From positions 33,520 to 97,519 of the forward strand of contig NZ_OLKL01000034.1 in the NCBI RefSeq assembly GCF_900291015.1: DNA of 64,000 nucleotides, read 5' to 3'. The notes beneath the pieces were generated by a model. It saw nothing but the letters and a program-made list of their open reading frames with translations, searched no databases and was not told the origin of the DNA. A program made the translations under genes and the position numbers. The stretch comes from Pseudomonas persica. GTDB taxonomy: Bacteria; Pseudomonadota; Gammaproteobacteria; Pseudomonadales; Pseudomonadaceae. How positions within the stretch are numbered: position 1 is the stretch's first letter; each line of letters begins with the position of its first letter. Positions 51,527 to 60,838 of this stretch are shown here, piece by piece.

Positions 51527-53728
51527 GTGAAGAACCTGTCAGACCACCCACGTACCCGGCTTGTCGCCCTGGCGACCCTGGTACTGGTGATCCCACTGGG
51601 TACGCGCGCCATGCTGGGCTGGTCCAACCCGCTCGGTTACCTGTCCGACCTCGCCCTCGGCAGCCTGCTGCTCTTGCTGCTGCACCGTCGGCCGTGGTGG
51701 CTGGCGCTGCCCGTATTGCTGGCCTGGGCTGCCCTCTGGGTGACTTCGGCCGAACTGGTGAGCGCGGTGGGCCGTTTGCCCACCAGCGCCGACCTGACGT
51801 ACCTGGTCGACCCGCAGTTCATGGAAAACTCGACCGGTGGCGGCCTGGCCCATGCGTGGCTGCCCTGGGCCATGGGCGCCGGCCTGCTGGCCTGGCTGGC
51901 CAGCGTCTGGCGCAGCCGCACGCAACGCAGCCAGCCGCTACCACGCAAGGCCTGGGCCATTCCGCTGCTGCTGTTTGGTACTCATTGGGGTAGCCAGCAA
52001 TTGCTACCTTCCGACGCCGAGCAATGGCGGCAATACAACCTCACCCACCAACTGCTGTCGGCCGGGGCCGGCAACCTGCAGCGCCAGGTTGAAGGCTGGA
52101 TGGGCCGGACGCAAACCTTCACCCCCCTGGCCAGCACGGGCCTGACCCAGTCCGACCTGCATGGCCAGCGCCTGCTTGCCGGGCCAGGCAACGCCCGCAA
52201 CCTGCTGCTCATCACCGTCGAAGGCATCCCCGGGGCCTACCTGCGGCCCAACCGTCAGGCCCTGCACAGCCGCTTCGACGAAGAGCTGATGCCCAAGCTC
52301 AGCCGGTGGGCCGAGCGCGGCATGAACACCCCGGACTACGTGCTGCATACCCACCAGACCATCCGTGGCCTGTACGCGATGCTGTGCGGTGACTACGACA
52401 AGCTGGCCAATGGCACGCCCAAGGGCGTCGAACTGCTGACCCAGAACGAACGCAACCAGGCCTGCCTGCCGGCGCAGTTGCGCCAGGCCGGCTTCACCAC
52501 CCATTACCTGCAGGGCGCCGGCCTGCGCTTCATGGCCAAGGACCGCATCATGCCGCACATCGGCTTTGACGCGGTGCACGGCCAGGAGTGGTTCCGCAAC
52601 AAGAACTACCTGGACTTCCCCTGGGGCAAGGATGACCGGGCCTTCTTCGAAGGTGCGCTGGACTACGTCGGCCAGCTGCAAAAGCAGGACAAACCCTGGA
52701 TGCTGACCCTGCTCACCGTGGGCACCCACCAGCCGTACTCGGCACCGGCCGAGTACCTGCAGCGCTACGACACGCCGAAACAGGCGGCAGTCGCCTACCT
52801 GGACGACGCGCTCGGGGCATTCCTCGACAACCTCGAACGCCAGGGCGTCCTCAAGGACACCCTGGTGGTGGTGACCTCCGACGAGTCCCACGGCATCGAC
52901 GGTGTGCGCCTGGCCTCGTCCTGGGGCTTCAACCTCACCCTGGCGCCGGAGCAGGCGCAGTTGCCACAGATCAAGCACGGAACCTACGGCCATATCGACC
53001 TGGCCACCTCCCTGCTCGACTACTTTGCCCTGCCCATCCCAATGGCGCTCGGCGGTCGCTCGCTGTACCGCGACTACGACAGCGGTCGCGAGATGATCTC
53101 CTACACCAATGGCATGCTGCGCTATCACGACGGCCACGGTGTGTTCACCGAATGTGACTTCCAGCAGCGCTGCCGACGTTACGCCAGCGAGGGCTTCATT
53201 GCTGACCAGGCACGTTACCTTGGCCCGGGCGACAGCCTGCTCGGCCAGCAGATCGGGGCCCTCGCCGGGGTGCTCGACCAGTCCCTGCTGCAAACACCGC
53301 TCAACCTGCGTTACCAGTTCGGCAGCCCATCGCCGATCCAGCTGAGCAAACGCATTCACGATGACTGGGCCGACAACCTGATCGGCGCCCAGTACCTGGA
53401 GATGCCCGAGGGGTCGCATACCCGCGTGCGGGTCAAGGTACGCTCGCTGGACCCTCAGCGCGCAGCCTATATCCAGCTCAAGGCCAAGCAGTTGGAGCAG
53501 GACGTACCGCTGGGCTTGCCTGACGAAGTGAAAGTCACCGCCGACGAGCCACTGGAGATGGAGTTCAGCTTCGACAACCCGACCGCGCGCAAGGCGTTTT
53601 CCTTCCATTTGCTGGGCTATGGCGGTGGCCAGGTTGAAGTCAGCGACTTCAGCGTGATTACCGCGCTGCCTGGGGAAGATGAAGCAACGGAGGACCTGGA
53701 CGAGGGGCATATCGCCCATTCGGGTTGA
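51527..53728 (+). CDS. LTA synthase-like membrane sulfatase (733 aa)
   Basis: About four N-terminal membrane helices (first 150 residues) precede an alkaline-phosphatase-superfamily catalytic domain of the LTA synthase/OpgB class. LLLITVEGIPGAYL is the metal-binding opening, and HTHQTIRGLYAMLCGDY contains the Thr nucleophile. The later metal-site blocks are LVVVTSDESHG and the GTYGHIDLATSLLDYFALP segment. A C-terminal beta-rich domain of about 190 residues follows. Gram-negative members transfer phosphoglycerol or phosphoethanolamine to periplasmic glucans or lipids. The GTG start follows AAAAGGG. It is separated from fapF by a terminator, so probably independent. Confidence 0.85.
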   Translation: MKNLSDHPRTRLVALATLVLVIPLGTRAMLGWSNPLGYLSDLALGSLLLLLLHRRPWWLALPVLLAWAALWVTSAELVSAVGRLPTSADLTYLVDPQFMENSTGGGLAHAWLPWAMGAGLLAWLASVWRSRTQRSQPLPRKAWAIPLLLFGTHWGSQQLLPSDAEQWRQYNLTHQLLSAGAGNLQRQVEGWMGRTQTFTPLASTGLTQSDLHGQRLLAGPGNARNLLLITVEGIPGAYLRPNRQALHSRFDEELMPKLSRWAERGMNTPDYVLHTHQTIRGLYAMLCGDYDKLANGTPKGVELLTQNERNQACLPAQLRQAGFTTHYLQGAGLRFMAKDRIMPHIGFDAVHGQEWFRNKNYLDFPWGKDDRAFFEGALDYVGQLQKQDKPWMLTLLTVGTHQPYSAPAEYLQRYDTPKQAAVAYLDDALGAFLDNLERQGVLKDTLVVVTSDESHGIDGVRLASSWGFNLTLAPEQAQLPQIKHGTYGHIDLATSLLDYFALPIPMALGGRSLYRDYDSGREMISYTNGMLRYHDGHGVFTECDFQQRCRRYASEGFIADQARYLGPGDSLLGQQIGALAGVLDQSLLQTPLNLRYQFGSPSPIQLSKRIHDDWADNLIGAQYLEMPEGSHTRVRVKVRSLDPQRAAYIQLKAKQLEQDVPLGLPDEVKVTADEPLEMEFSFDNPTARKAFSFHLLGYGGGQVEVSDFSVITALPGEDEATEDLDEGHIAHSG

Positions 53729-53823
53729 GCACAGTACCGCTCATCGCCCCGCCACCGCTGCCTGTCGATTCATCCCGCGCGTGCTCGACTAGTTTGTGAA
53801 TCCCCCAACGTGGAGACAGCACC

Positions 53824-54552
53824 ATGAGCACGAGCGAAAGCAGGCACCCGGTGGTTTCCCGCAGCCAGTGGCTGGCGGCTCGCCGGCAGCTGTGGCTGCA
53901 CGAAAAAGCCTTTACCCACCACCGCGACGCGCTGGCCGCAGCCCGTCGCGCCCTGCCCTGGGTCAAGCTGGAGCACCACTATCGCTTCCAAGGGCCGGAC
54001 GGCGAACTGGGCCTGGCCGACCTGTTCGCAAGCCGCAGCCAGCTGCTGGTTTACCACTTCATGTTCGCCGAGGGCTGGAGCGAAGGCTGCCCAGGTTGCT
54101 CGTTCCTGGCCGACCACTTTGACGGCGCCAACTTGCACCTGGCGCATCACGACGTGTCGCTGGTGGCGGTGTCGCAGGCGCCGTATGCCGAGTTCCAGGC
54201 CTTCCGCCGGCGCATGGGCTGGCAGTTCCCCTGGTATTCGTCACATGGCAGCGGCTTCAACGAGGACTTTGGCGTCAGCGTCGGCAGTGAGGGCCAGCGG
54301 CAGTACAACTATGAGCCATATGACGGAGCTGAAAGCGAGCTTCCCGGCCTGAGTGCGTTCTACCGCGAGCCGGATGGCAGCGTGTACCACACCTACTCAA
54401 CCTATGCCCGCGGGCTGGATATCCTGGTCAACACCTACAACTTCCTCGACATTGCGCCACTGGGGCGCAATGAGGGTGGGACCATGGACTGGGTGCGGCA
54501 TCATGATCGCTATGAAGGGCAACCGGACAAACCTCACTGCGGCCATACATAA
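53824..54552 (+). CDS. DUF899 family thioredoxin-fold protein (242 aa)
   Basis: The family pattern is clear: VSRSQWLAARRQLWLHEKAF at the start, LLVYHFMFAEGWSEGCPGCSF with a CPGC redox-like pair, and YSTYARGLDILVNTYNFLDI near the end. Members are cytosolic proteins of unknown physiological role with a thioredoxin-like core. No signal peptide or operon partner is present. Confidence 0.88.
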   Translation: MSTSESRHPVVSRSQWLAARRQLWLHEKAFTHHRDALAAARRALPWVKLEHHYRFQGPDGELGLADLFASRSQLLVYHFMFAEGWSEGCPGCSFLADHFDGANLHLAHHDVSLVAVSQAPYAEFQAFRRRMGWQFPWYSSHGSGFNEDFGVSVGSEGQRQYNYEPYDGAESELPGLSAFYREPDGSVYHTYSTYARGLDILVNTYNFLDIAPLGRNEGGTMDWVRHHDRYEGQPDKPHCGHT

Positions 54553-54569
54553 CGTGAGGCAACATATAT

Positions 54570-54770
54570 CCCTGTGGGAGCTTTAGCCGCGAAGAATCCA
54601 ACGCGGTGGGTGGCACCGGCTGGCCGGTGTTCGCGGGTAAACCCGCTCTCATAGAACTGCACATAACTCGTTGAATTAGCAGGGCCCCTGTGGGAGCGGC
54701 TTTAGCCGCGAACACCGGCGCAGCCGGTGCCATGCACCGCGTTGGATTCTTCGCGGCTAAAGCCCACAGG
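54570..54770. repeat. REP cluster (two pairs)
   Basis: Four REP-like units form two head-to-head pairs, joined by GGTGGCACCGGCTGGCCGGTG-type linkers, with the arms CTGTGGGAGCTTTAGCCGCG and CTGTGGGAGCGGCTTTAGCC. The block fills most of the 329-base convergent gap between the DUF899 gene and ureG; the rest (54771-54881) shows nothing distinct. Confidence 0.82.
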
Positions 54771-54881
54771 ATGCACGGACCGCTTGCGAATTCAGTTCTC
54801 TATGCGACAGCGCAGCCCAAAGGGCTGGGCCATCTCCCACAGGAATTGCGCCAGGGCCCAGACGGCGTTCAACCCGTTACA

Positions 54882-55505
54882 TCACCCGCGCACACCCAGC
54901 ATCCCGCGCTCGACGATGAAATCGATAACCACCTGCAGCCCCTCGCCCTTCTTCAGGTTGCTGAAGGTCCATGGCCGCTGCGGACGCATGCGCTGGGTAT
55001 CGCGCGCCATCACTTCCAGCGAAGCCCCCACATAAGGCGCCAGGTCGGTCTTGTTGATCACCAGGAAATCCGACTTGGTAATCCCCGGCCCGCCCTTGCG
55101 CGGGATCTTCTCGCCTTCGGCCACGTCGATCACGTAGATGGTCAGGTCGGCCAGCTCCGGGCTGAACGTGGCACTCAGGTTATCACCGCCGCTTTCGACG
55201 AAGATCACCTCAAGGTTGCCAAACTTGCGCGCCAGTGCTTCGACCGCCGCCAGGTTCATCGAGGCGTCTTCACGTATCGCCGTGTGCGGGCAGCCGCCGG
55301 TTTCCACGCCGACGATGCGCTCCGGCTCCAGGGCCCCGGCTTCGGTGAGGATGCGCTGGTCTTCCTTGGTGTAGATGTCGTTGGTGACCACAGCGATCTG
55401 GTAGTGGTCGCGCATGGCCTTGCACAAGGCTTCGAGCAGCGCCGTCTTGCCAGAGCCGACCGGGCCGCCGACACCGACGCGCAGGGGTTGTTGATAGCTT
55501 TGCAT
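54882..55505 (-). CDS. ureG: Urease accessory GTPase UreG (207 aa)
   Basis: An SIMIBI-class GTPase that delivers nickel to the urease apoprotein together with UreD and UreF. The P-loop is [18 protein letters not shown]. The conserved metal-binding Cys-Pro-His is in [13 protein letters not shown], and [10 protein letters not shown] provides guanine specificity. It is the last gene of the operon, 11 bases after ureF. Confidence 0.97.
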   Translation of the reverse strand: MQSYQQPLRVGVGGPVGSGKTALLEALCKAMRDHYQIAVVTNDIYTKEDQRILTEAGALEPERIVGVETGGCPHTAIREDASMNLAAVEALARKFGNLEVIFVESGGDNLSATFSPELADLTIYVIDVAEGEKIPRKGGPGITKSDFLVINKTDLAPYVGASLEVMARDTQRMRPQRPWTFSNLKKGEGLQVVIDFIVERGMLGVRG

Positions 55506-55516
55506 GCAGGCAGTCC

Positions 55517-56194
55517 TCAGGAACGGAACAAACGGGTGTATTGGGTTTCGTGACGCGATGAGGCAATGGCCAGCAACGGCAGGCCTCCGCCAAGCTGGTC
55601 ATCGCCCAAAGCCAATGCCTGGTCGAGGGCCGCGGGCAGCCCTGCGCCCAGGTCGCGCAGCAAGGTCTGGGCAGCCTGCTGGCCGAACGGCACCAGCTTG
55701 ACCCCGGCCATTACCGCTCCCTCCAGCCAGGCAAAGCCATGACCCAGGGCCAGCTGGCGCAGTGGGATCGCCCAGTGCGCAGCCAGCCAGGCCATAGCGC
55801 CCAGCTGAGTGAGTTCGAGGCTGGCACGCCAGGCTGACGCCTGGCCCAGTTGCCAGCCGTCCAGCAGCCGTGCCAGCGCAGCACCGCGCTGCTGTTCTTC
55901 CAGGCGCAACTCGGCGGTTTCGCGGTTGGCCAGCAGAAAGCGGCTCCAGTGGCCGAAGGCCTCGGCGTCCTCAGCCTGGCAGGCTTGGTACAGGCGCGCC
56001 AGCACCGGCCAGTCGAGGCAGGCCAGGGTGTCGTCGATCTGTTCGCGCTGCCAGGCAGCGAAACCTTCCACGTCCCGCACCCAGCCCGCCTCGACCGCCC
56101 ACTCCAGGCCTTGCGAGTAGGTAAAACCACCCACCGGCAAGCCAGGGCTGGCCAACTGCAGCAGGCGCAGCAACGCCAGGTCGCTGTCCATCAA
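55517..56194 (-). CDS. ureF: Urease accessory protein UreF (225 aa)
   Basis: An all-helical activation chaperone that links UreD and UreG. Family features are [20 protein letters not shown] at the N-terminus and RLFRS at the C-terminus. The start overlaps the stop of the upstream hupE/ureJ gene (ATGA). Confidence 0.95.
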   Translation of the reverse strand: MMDSDLALLRLLQLASPGLPVGGFTYSQGLEWAVEAGWVRDVEGFAAWQREQIDDTLACLDWPVLARLYQACQAEDAEAFGHWSRFLLANRETAELRLEEQQRGAALARLLDGWQLGQASAWRASLELTQLGAMAWLAAHWAIPLRQLALGHGFAWLEGAVMAGVKLVPFGQQAAQTLLRDLGAGLPAALDQALALGDDQLGGGLPLLAIASSRHETQYTRLFRS

Positions 56195-56736
56195 CCGGCC
56201 AGTACCAGCGCGGCGGCGGCCAGCAGGCCGCCGCCAAAGGCCTTCTGCAAGCCGCTATGCCTGCGCATCAGGCACCCGACCGCGAAGCCGGCCGCCAGCA
56301 ACAGGCCGCTGACCGTGACGAAGCCGGCGCTGAACAGCCAGAACGCGCTTGGCGTGGCCTCCACGCCATGGGCCCAGCCATGGAACAGGGCGAACACCGG
56401 CATGGCCATGGCCAGCAACAACTGGCGGCTGGGCAGCAGCACGGCCCCGGCAGCCACCAGCAGTGACACGGCAATCAGGGTTTCCATGCCCAGCACATCG
56501 CCGAACAGGTGACCGCATGCCGCGCCGCCGAACATCGCCGCCAGGGTTGCCAGGGGTAGCGTCAGGCTACGCCGGGTCAACGCGGCGAGCACGCCGGTAC
56601 CCAGCAGCATCAGCAGGTGGTCAAGGCCGGTCAGCGGGTGCAGCAGGCCGTCCTGCAGCGGGTTGCTGTCGTGCCCGGGGTGGGCGAAGGCTGGCAGCGC
56701 CAGCATCAGCAGAAACAGGGCGAAAGTCTTTTTCAT
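56191..56736 (-). CDS. ureJ: HupE/UreJ family nickel transporter (181 aa)
   Basis: A signal-like N-terminus ending in FAHPGHD is followed by about five membrane helices with GLDHLLMLLGTGVLA and HGWAHGVEA, the His-rich signatures of HupE/UreJ. These proteins import nickel for urease or hydrogenase maturation. Its place inside the urease operon between ureE and ureF supports the urease role. Confidence 0.92.
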   Translation of the reverse strand: MKKTFALFLLMLALPAFAHPGHDSNPLQDGLLHPLTGLDHLLMLLGTGVLAALTRRSLTLPLATLAAMFGGAACGHLFGDVLGMETLIAVSLLVAAGAVLLPSRQLLLAMAMPVFALFHGWAHGVEATPSAFWLFSAGFVTVSGLLLAAGFAVGCLMRRHSGLQKAFGGGLLAAAALVLAG

Positions 56737-56753
56737 CGGTTGCTCCAGGCAGT

Positions 56754-57251
56754 TCAGGAATGGGCAGGCAGGCGCACGAACGGATGATCGTGGCCGTGGG
56801 CATGGCTATGGCTGTGCGGCGCGCTTTGGTAGGCACCCGCTTCAGGCTCGAACGGTGCCTGTTCGGCCTCTACCGTCAGGCCCAGACCGCGCAACATGTC
56901 GTCCAGCACATGGTCGTGCTGGAAGCGCAACAGGCCGGGTTCAATCTGCAGCGGCACGTGGCGGTTACCCAGGTGATAGGCCGCGCGGGCCAGCAGGTGC
57001 GGGTCGGCGCAGCGCACCGTGGACACCGCCTCGGGCGCCGCCAGCACGCGGATCAGTTGGGCGCCCTCGGCATCGGCCAGCAGTTCGCCTCCGCGCAGCA
57101 GGTGGCCGCGCTCGAGCATCAGCCCGGCCTCGCGGCCATCATCCAGGGTCACCCGCAGGCGGCTCTTGATGCGGCTGTCCACGTCCAGGGTGACAGTACC
57201 GGTTTCGCCCAGCATGCCGGGGTCGGTGATACGGCGGGTCAAGACAATCAT
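56754..57251 (-). CDS. ureE: Urease nickel metallochaperone UreE (165 aa)
   Basis: The N-terminal peptide-binding domain and the C-terminal metal-binding domain (HLGNRHVPLQIEPGLLRFQHDHVLDDMLRGLG) are split over about 93-125. A His-rich tail, HSHSHAHGHDH, near the C-terminus stores nickel. The start MIVLTRRITD is 10 bases after the ureC stop. Confidence 0.95.
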   Translation of the reverse strand: MIVLTRRITDPGMLGETGTVTLDVDSRIKSRLRVTLDDGREAGLMLERGHLLRGGELLADAEGAQLIRVLAAPEAVSTVRCADPHLLARAAYHLGNRHVPLQIEPGLLRFQHDHVLDDMLRGLGLTVEAEQAPFEPEAGAYQSAPHSHSHAHGHDHPFVRLPAHS

Positions 57252-57261
57252 CGGTGCTCCT

Positions 57262-58965
57262 TCAGAACAGGAAGTAACGCTGGGCCAGCGGCAGTTCGCG
57301 GGCCGGCTCGCAGACCAGCAGTTCGCCGTCGGCACGCACCTGGTAGGTCTGCGCATCGACCTCGATCAGCGGCTGCAGGGAGTTGTGGACCATGTTGGGC
57401 TTGCGCACCCGGCGGCAGCCGTGGGCCACACCGATCAGGCTGCGCAGGTTCAGCTCCTCGGCCAGGCCGCGGTCCATCGCCGCCTGGGGCAGGAAGGTCA
57501 TGCGCGTGGCATGCCGCGCGGCACCCAGGGCGCCGAACATCGGCCGGTAATGCACCGGCTGCGGCGTGGGGATGGAGCCGTTGATGTCGCCCATGGGCGC
57601 GGTGACAATCATCCCGCCCTTGATCACCAGGGCCGGCTTGACCGCAAAGAATGCCGGCGCCCACAACACCAGGTCGGCCAGCTTGCCGACTTCCACCGAA
57701 CCCACTTCGTGGCCGATGCCGTGGGTCAGTGCCGGGTTGAGGGTGTACTTGGCGATGTAGCGCTTGACCCGGAAGTTGTCGCTGTAGCTGGTGTCTGGCG
57801 CCAGTGGCCCGCGGCGCAGCTTCATCTGGTGGGCCACCTGCCAGGTGCGCAGCACCACCTCGCCAACCCGGCCCATGGCCTGGGAGTCGGACGAGGTCAT
57901 GGCAAAGGCGCCCATGTCGTGGAGGATATCCTCGGCGGCGATGGTTTCGCGGCGGATGCGCGACTCGGCAAAGGCCACGTCTTCGGCGATGCTCGGGTCC
58001 AGGTGGTGGCAGACCATGAGCATGTCCAGGTGCTCGTCCACGGTGTTGACCGTGTACGGCAGGGTCGGGTTGGTCGAGGACGGCAATACGTTGGCCTGCC
58101 CCGCCGCACGGATGATGTCCGGGGCGTGACCGCCACCCGCGCCCTCGGTGTGGAAGGTGTGGATGGTGCGGTCACCGATGGCCGCCAGGGTGTCTTCGAT
58201 GCAGCCGGACTCGTTGAGGGTGTCGGTGTGGATCGCCACCTGGATGTCCATTTCCTCGGCCACGCCCAGGCAGCAGTCGATGGCTGCTGGCGTCGAACCC
58301 CAGTCTTCATGCAACTTCAGGCCCACGGCACCGGCCGCGATCTGCTCGCGCAGCGCTTGCGGTCGCGAGGCGTTGCCCTTGCCCAGCAAGCCGATGTTGA
58401 TCGGCAGGCTGTCGGCGGCCTGGAGCATGCGCGCCAGATACCAGGGGCCGGGCGTGCAGGTGGTGGCGTTGGTGCCGGTGGCCGGCCCGGTACCGCCGCC
58501 AATGAAGGTGGTGACACCGCTGTTCAGCGCCTCATCCACCTGCTGCGGGCAGATGAAATGGATGTGCGAGTCGACGCCACCGGCGGTGACGATCTTGCCC
58601 TCGGCCGCGATCACCTCGGTACCGGGGCCCACCGGCACGTTCACGCCCGGTTGCACATCGGGGTTGCCAGCCTTGCCGATCACGGCGATACGCCCGTGCT
58701 TGATGCCGATATCGGCCTTGACGATGCCCCAGTGGTCGATGATCAGGGCATTGGTCAGTACCAGGTCCATGGCTTCGGCGGCCAGCATCTGGCCCTGCCC
58801 CATGCCATCGCGGATGACCTTGCCGCCACCGAACTTGACCTCTTCGCCATAGATGGTGAAGTCCTGTTCCACCTCGACCCACAGCGCGGTGTCGGCCAGG
58901 CGTACGCGGTCGCCCACGGTTGGGCCGAACATGTCGGCATAGGCCTGGCGGGAAATACGGCTCAT
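57262..58965 (-). CDS. ureC: Urease alpha subunit UreC (567 aa)
   Basis: The catalytic subunit, which hydrolyses urea to ammonia and carbamate. All active-site residues fall at the standard Klebsiella positions: His134 and His136 (DSHIHF), the carbamylated Lys217 and His219 (LKLHEDWG), His246, His272 ([12 protein letters not shown]), Cys319-His320 of the mobile flap (MVCHHLDP) and Asp360. The length of 567 aa is exactly that of the family. The start overlaps the ureB stop. Confidence 0.98.
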   Translation of the reverse strand: MSRISRQAYADMFGPTVGDRVRLADTALWVEVEQDFTIYGEEVKFGGGKVIRDGMGQGQMLAAEAMDLVLTNALIIDHWGIVKADIGIKHGRIAVIGKAGNPDVQPGVNVPVGPGTEVIAAEGKIVTAGGVDSHIHFICPQQVDEALNSGVTTFIGGGTGPATGTNATTCTPGPWYLARMLQAADSLPINIGLLGKGNASRPQALREQIAAGAVGLKLHEDWGSTPAAIDCCLGVAEEMDIQVAIHTDTLNESGCIEDTLAAIGDRTIHTFHTEGAGGGHAPDIIRAAGQANVLPSSTNPTLPYTVNTVDEHLDMLMVCHHLDPSIAEDVAFAESRIRRETIAAEDILHDMGAFAMTSSDSQAMGRVGEVVLRTWQVAHQMKLRRGPLAPDTSYSDNFRVKRYIAKYTLNPALTHGIGHEVGSVEVGKLADLVLWAPAFFAVKPALVIKGGMIVTAPMGDINGSIPTPQPVHYRPMFGALGAARHATRMTFLPQAAMDRGLAEELNLRSLIGVAHGCRRVRKPNMVHNSLQPLIEVDAQTYQVRADGELLVCEPARELPLAQRYFLF

Positions 58966-59279
58966 GCCCTGCCCTCCAGCGCGCCCATCACCTTGCCCTG
59001 AAAGCCGTAGACCTCACGCTTGCCGGCGTAGGCTACCAGTTGCACGGTGCGTGCCTGGCCCGGCTCGAAACGCACGGCGGTACCAGCGGGGATGTCCAGG
59101 CGAAAGCCCAGGGTCGGCGCGCGCTCGAACACCAGCGCCTCGTTGACTTCGTAGAAGTGGTAGTGCGAACCGACCTGCACCGGCCGGTCGCCATGGTTGG
59201 CCACGCTGACGCTGAGCGTCGCGCGGCCGCTGTTCAGCTCGATGTCGCCGGCGGCGACCTGGATTTCACCTGGGATCAT
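58962..59279 (-). CDS. ureB: Urease beta subunit UreB (105 aa)
   Basis: A separate beta subunit with [19 protein letters not shown] and the conserved [13 protein letters not shown] block. The start MIPGEI is standard; the frame further upstream overlaps ureA. It ends in an ATGA overlap with ureC. Confidence 0.97.
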   Translation of the reverse strand: MIPGEIQVAAGDIELNSGRATLSVSVANHGDRPVQVGSHYHFYEVNEALVFERAPTLGFRLDIPAGTAVRFEPGQARTVQLVAYAGKREVYGFQGKVMGALEGRA

Positions 59280-59298
59280 GCGGGGCTCCTGGGCAATT

Positions 59299-59601
59299 TC
59301 AGACGATGGGGTCATGCACGGTCACCAGCTTGGTGCCATCCGGGAAGGTCGCTTCGACCTGCACGTCGTGGAGCATTTCGGCAATGCCGGGCATCACCTG
59401 CTCGCGGCTCAGCACTTCGCGCCCCAGGCTCATCAGTTCGGCGACAGTGCAGCCATCACGGGCGCCTTCAAGCACGGCGGCACTGATCAGCGCCACTGCT
59501 TCCGGGTAGTTGAGCTTCAGGCCACGGGCCAGGCGCCGCTCCGCCAGCAACGCGGCGGTGAACAGCAGCAGTTTGTCTTTCTCTCTCGGGGTCAGCTCCA
59601 T
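59299..59601 (-). CDS. ureA: Urease gamma subunit UreA (100 aa)
   Basis: A 100-residue gamma subunit that begins [20 protein letters not shown] and ends with [16 protein letters not shown], both diagnostic. It follows ureD by 9 bases. GAGAGAGCGCC lies before the ATG. Confidence 0.97.
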   Translation of the reverse strand: MELTPREKDKLLLFTAALLAERRLARGLKLNYPEAVALISAAVLEGARDGCTVAELMSLGREVLSREQVMPGIAEMLHDVQVEATFPDGTKLVTVHDPIV

Positions 59602-59610
59602 GGCGCTCTC

Positions 59611-60444
59611 TCAGGTAGCCCAGATACGCGGGGGGCAGGCCGCCAGGCCGAGGACGGCCGGGCGCAGCACATGCCACAGGCGTTGCAGGGTGCGTTGCAG
59701 GTGTTGGTTGTCATGGTCGAGCACGCGGATCACCAGCAGCGACCCGAGCAGGGTCGCACCGGCCGGGTTGACCAGTTCGTCGAGCAGCGGGCGCACCTGC
59801 TCCAGCACGGCCTGGTCGGCTGGTGCGGCGCAGAAGGTGGCCAGTAGCGGATGCCCGCCAAGCTTGTCCAGGCGCCCGCCTTCGAGGCGCAGGCGCTCGT
59901 GCAGGCCGACTTCGTCGGGCAGTTCGATGCGCAGGCGGCTGTCGAGGGCACCCTGGTCGAAACGCTCGCCCATCACCGGGCGCCCCAGGCACAGGGTTTC
60001 CCAGGCCAGCAGGCGCGCGCCCGGTTCGAGGGTGAAACGGCTGTCGAGGCTGGCGCGGGCGCCGGAGAAGAAGATGCTGTCCTGCGGCAGCCACTCCAGG
60101 GTGCTGCCGGTGGCCAGGTGAAAGCGCTGGGCCAGCCGCGCGGTCGGGCCGATACTGCGGTAGAACTTGCTGGCGCCGGGCATGGTCAGCAGCGCATGGC
60201 TGCCCGGCTCCAGCTGGATGTCCAGTTCCAGGCGGTCGCCGGCGACGATGCCACCGGGCGGGTGCAGCACGTAGACATGGCACGGGGCGCCCTCCGGATA
60301 GAACGGCCGCTGCACCAAAAGAGGTCCGAAATGCCGGCGCGCACCAAGGCGGGTCACCGCGTCGCGCCTGACAAAGCGCAACTGCAGGTGGGCGCTCCAG
60401 CCTGCATCGTCTTGCCGTTGTTCGATCTGCTCCGCGAGCGACAT
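59611..60444 (-). CDS. ureD: Urease accessory protein UreD (277 aa)
   Basis: A scaffold of the urease activation complex. Conserved segments are the GPLLVQRPFYPEG region, LHPPGGIVAGDRLELDIQL and LLTMPGASKFYRS. The ATG at 60444 follows GCAGG; an in-frame upstream extension is not supported. It is the first gene of the urease operon. Confidence 0.95.
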   Translation of the reverse strand: MSLAEQIEQRQDDAGWSAHLQLRFVRRDAVTRLGARRHFGPLLVQRPFYPEGAPCHVYVLHPPGGIVAGDRLELDIQLEPGSHALLTMPGASKFYRSIGPTARLAQRFHLATGSTLEWLPQDSIFFSGARASLDSRFTLEPGARLLAWETLCLGRPVMGERFDQGALDSRLRIELPDEVGLHERLRLEGGRLDKLGGHPLLATFCAAPADQAVLEQVRPLLDELVNPAGATLLGSLLVIRVLDHDNQHLQRTLQRLWHVLRPAVLGLAACPPRIWAT

Positions 60445-60551
60445 CCTGCGGCCCCTGAAATCCGTGGCCTGCTGGCCGTTTAGAGGGGCAGGCACGCACG
60501 GCTACAGCGCGCGCGGCCTGACCACTCGATCAAATTCGCAGGCTGGATATA

Positions 60552-60566
60552 GCAGGTTGCGGGCCA
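60552..60566 (-). promoter_or_regulatory. Candidate sigma-54 promoter of the urease operon
   Basis: On the minus strand, TTGGCCCGCAACCTGCT has GG and GC separated by exactly 10 bases, as in sigma-54 promoters. It would start transcription about 95 bases before ureD. Nitrogen control of urease through NtrC is common, but no convincing NtrC site was found in 60567-60715. Confidence 0.4.
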
Positions 60567-60715
60567 ATTCCGCAGGTGAACGAAAATGAAACTCTTGCCA
60601 CCGCCGCTCTGGCATCGGGCATACAGCGAGATGGCGCACGAGGTGGGGGCGTGCTTCGGCCCTGTTTCGGTGCTGGGCCATATCAAGGCAAAAACTACCC
60701 GATGTTGAGAGGCGG

Positions 60716-60806
60716 CCCCTGTGGGAGCGGGTTTACCCGCGAAGAATCCAACCAGTGCATGGCACGGGCTTCGCCCGTGTTCGCGGGTGAACCCGCTCCC
60801 ACAGGG
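60716..60806. repeat. REP pair (inverted)
   Basis: CTGTGGGAGCGGGTTTACCC and GGGTGAACCCGCTCCCACAG face each other around GGCACGGGCTTCGCCCGTG, between ureD and the recombinase gene. Confidence 0.87.
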
Positions 60807-60838
60807 TTGGATCAAGCTCTTTATACAGCGGCAGGGCC

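Noticed and set aside
60570..60680. NtrC binding site upstream of urease
   Set aside because: GCAC and GTGC are 11 bases apart, whereas NtrC sites have 7; the match is probably chance in GC-rich DNA.
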